Shown here piece after piece: positions 5,900 through 5,901 of a stretch of DNA of 5,901 bases (positions are counted from its first letter, which is position 1; every line of letters starts with the position of its first letter). The notes below the pieces were generated by a model. That model worked only from the letters and a program-made list of their open reading frames with translations, was not told where the DNA came from and ran no database searches. This stretch comes from Cytophagales bacterium (lineage in GTDB: Bacteria > Bacteroidota > Bacteroidia > Cytophagales > Cyclobacteriaceae). The translations under genes were made by a program, and so were the position numbers. Where the stretch lies: assembly GCA_003537495.1 (NCBI GenBank), contig DPSB01000363.1, positions 1 through 5,901 on the forward strand, written 5' to 3'.

Positions 5900-5901
5900 G
5901 C

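Overview
The window looks like chromosomal or mobile accessory DNA from a member of the Bacteroidota (Cytophagales/Chitinophagales-like is a guess). The clues are a moderately AT-rich composition, starts that mostly lack a clear Shine-Dalgarno sequence, a lipoprotein-type metal-efflux adaptor with a Cys-Gly-Asn lipidation site, and a possible Bacteroidota-type -7 element before the last gene. No rRNA, tRNA, CRISPR array or insertion sequence is visible.

Positions 1 to 4592 hold one tightly packed plus-strand metal-resistance operon. It begins inside a CzcB/CusB-like RND periplasmic adaptor whose first codons lie left of the window. Next come a 151-residue SRPBCC/START-like protein, a 124-residue DUF3703 protein, a 203-residue NicO/RcnA-like membrane protein with a histidine-rich loop, and a 656-residue P1B-type ATPase with the motif set of the Zn/Cd/Pb subgroup. 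Gaps are 1 and 10 bases at the two ends of the series, with two 4-base ATGA overlaps between, so translation is probably coupled. The likely logic is layered export of divalent metal: the ATPase and the NicO-like protein move ions from cytoplasm to periplasm, and the RND system containing the adaptor moves them across the outer membrane. The RND pump and outer-membrane channel genes are presumably upstream, outside the window. The roles of the SRPBCC-like and DUF3703 proteins are unknown.

Positions 4593 to 4721 are an AT-rich intergenic stretch with a weak hairpin and an AAC(T/C) motif recurring at about helical spacing. It separates the operon from a different module: a small plus-strand protein with a probable helix-turn-helix (4722 to 5048), convergent with a minus-strand LexA/CI-like repressor (5061 to 5861). 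The repressor has an XRE-type DNA-binding domain, an S24 peptidase domain with an apparent Ala-Gly cleavage site and Ser-Lys dyad, and a C-terminal coiled coil. Its start is preceded by two TTAGTAA repeats that could be its own operator. No metal-responsive regulator is seen next to the operon.
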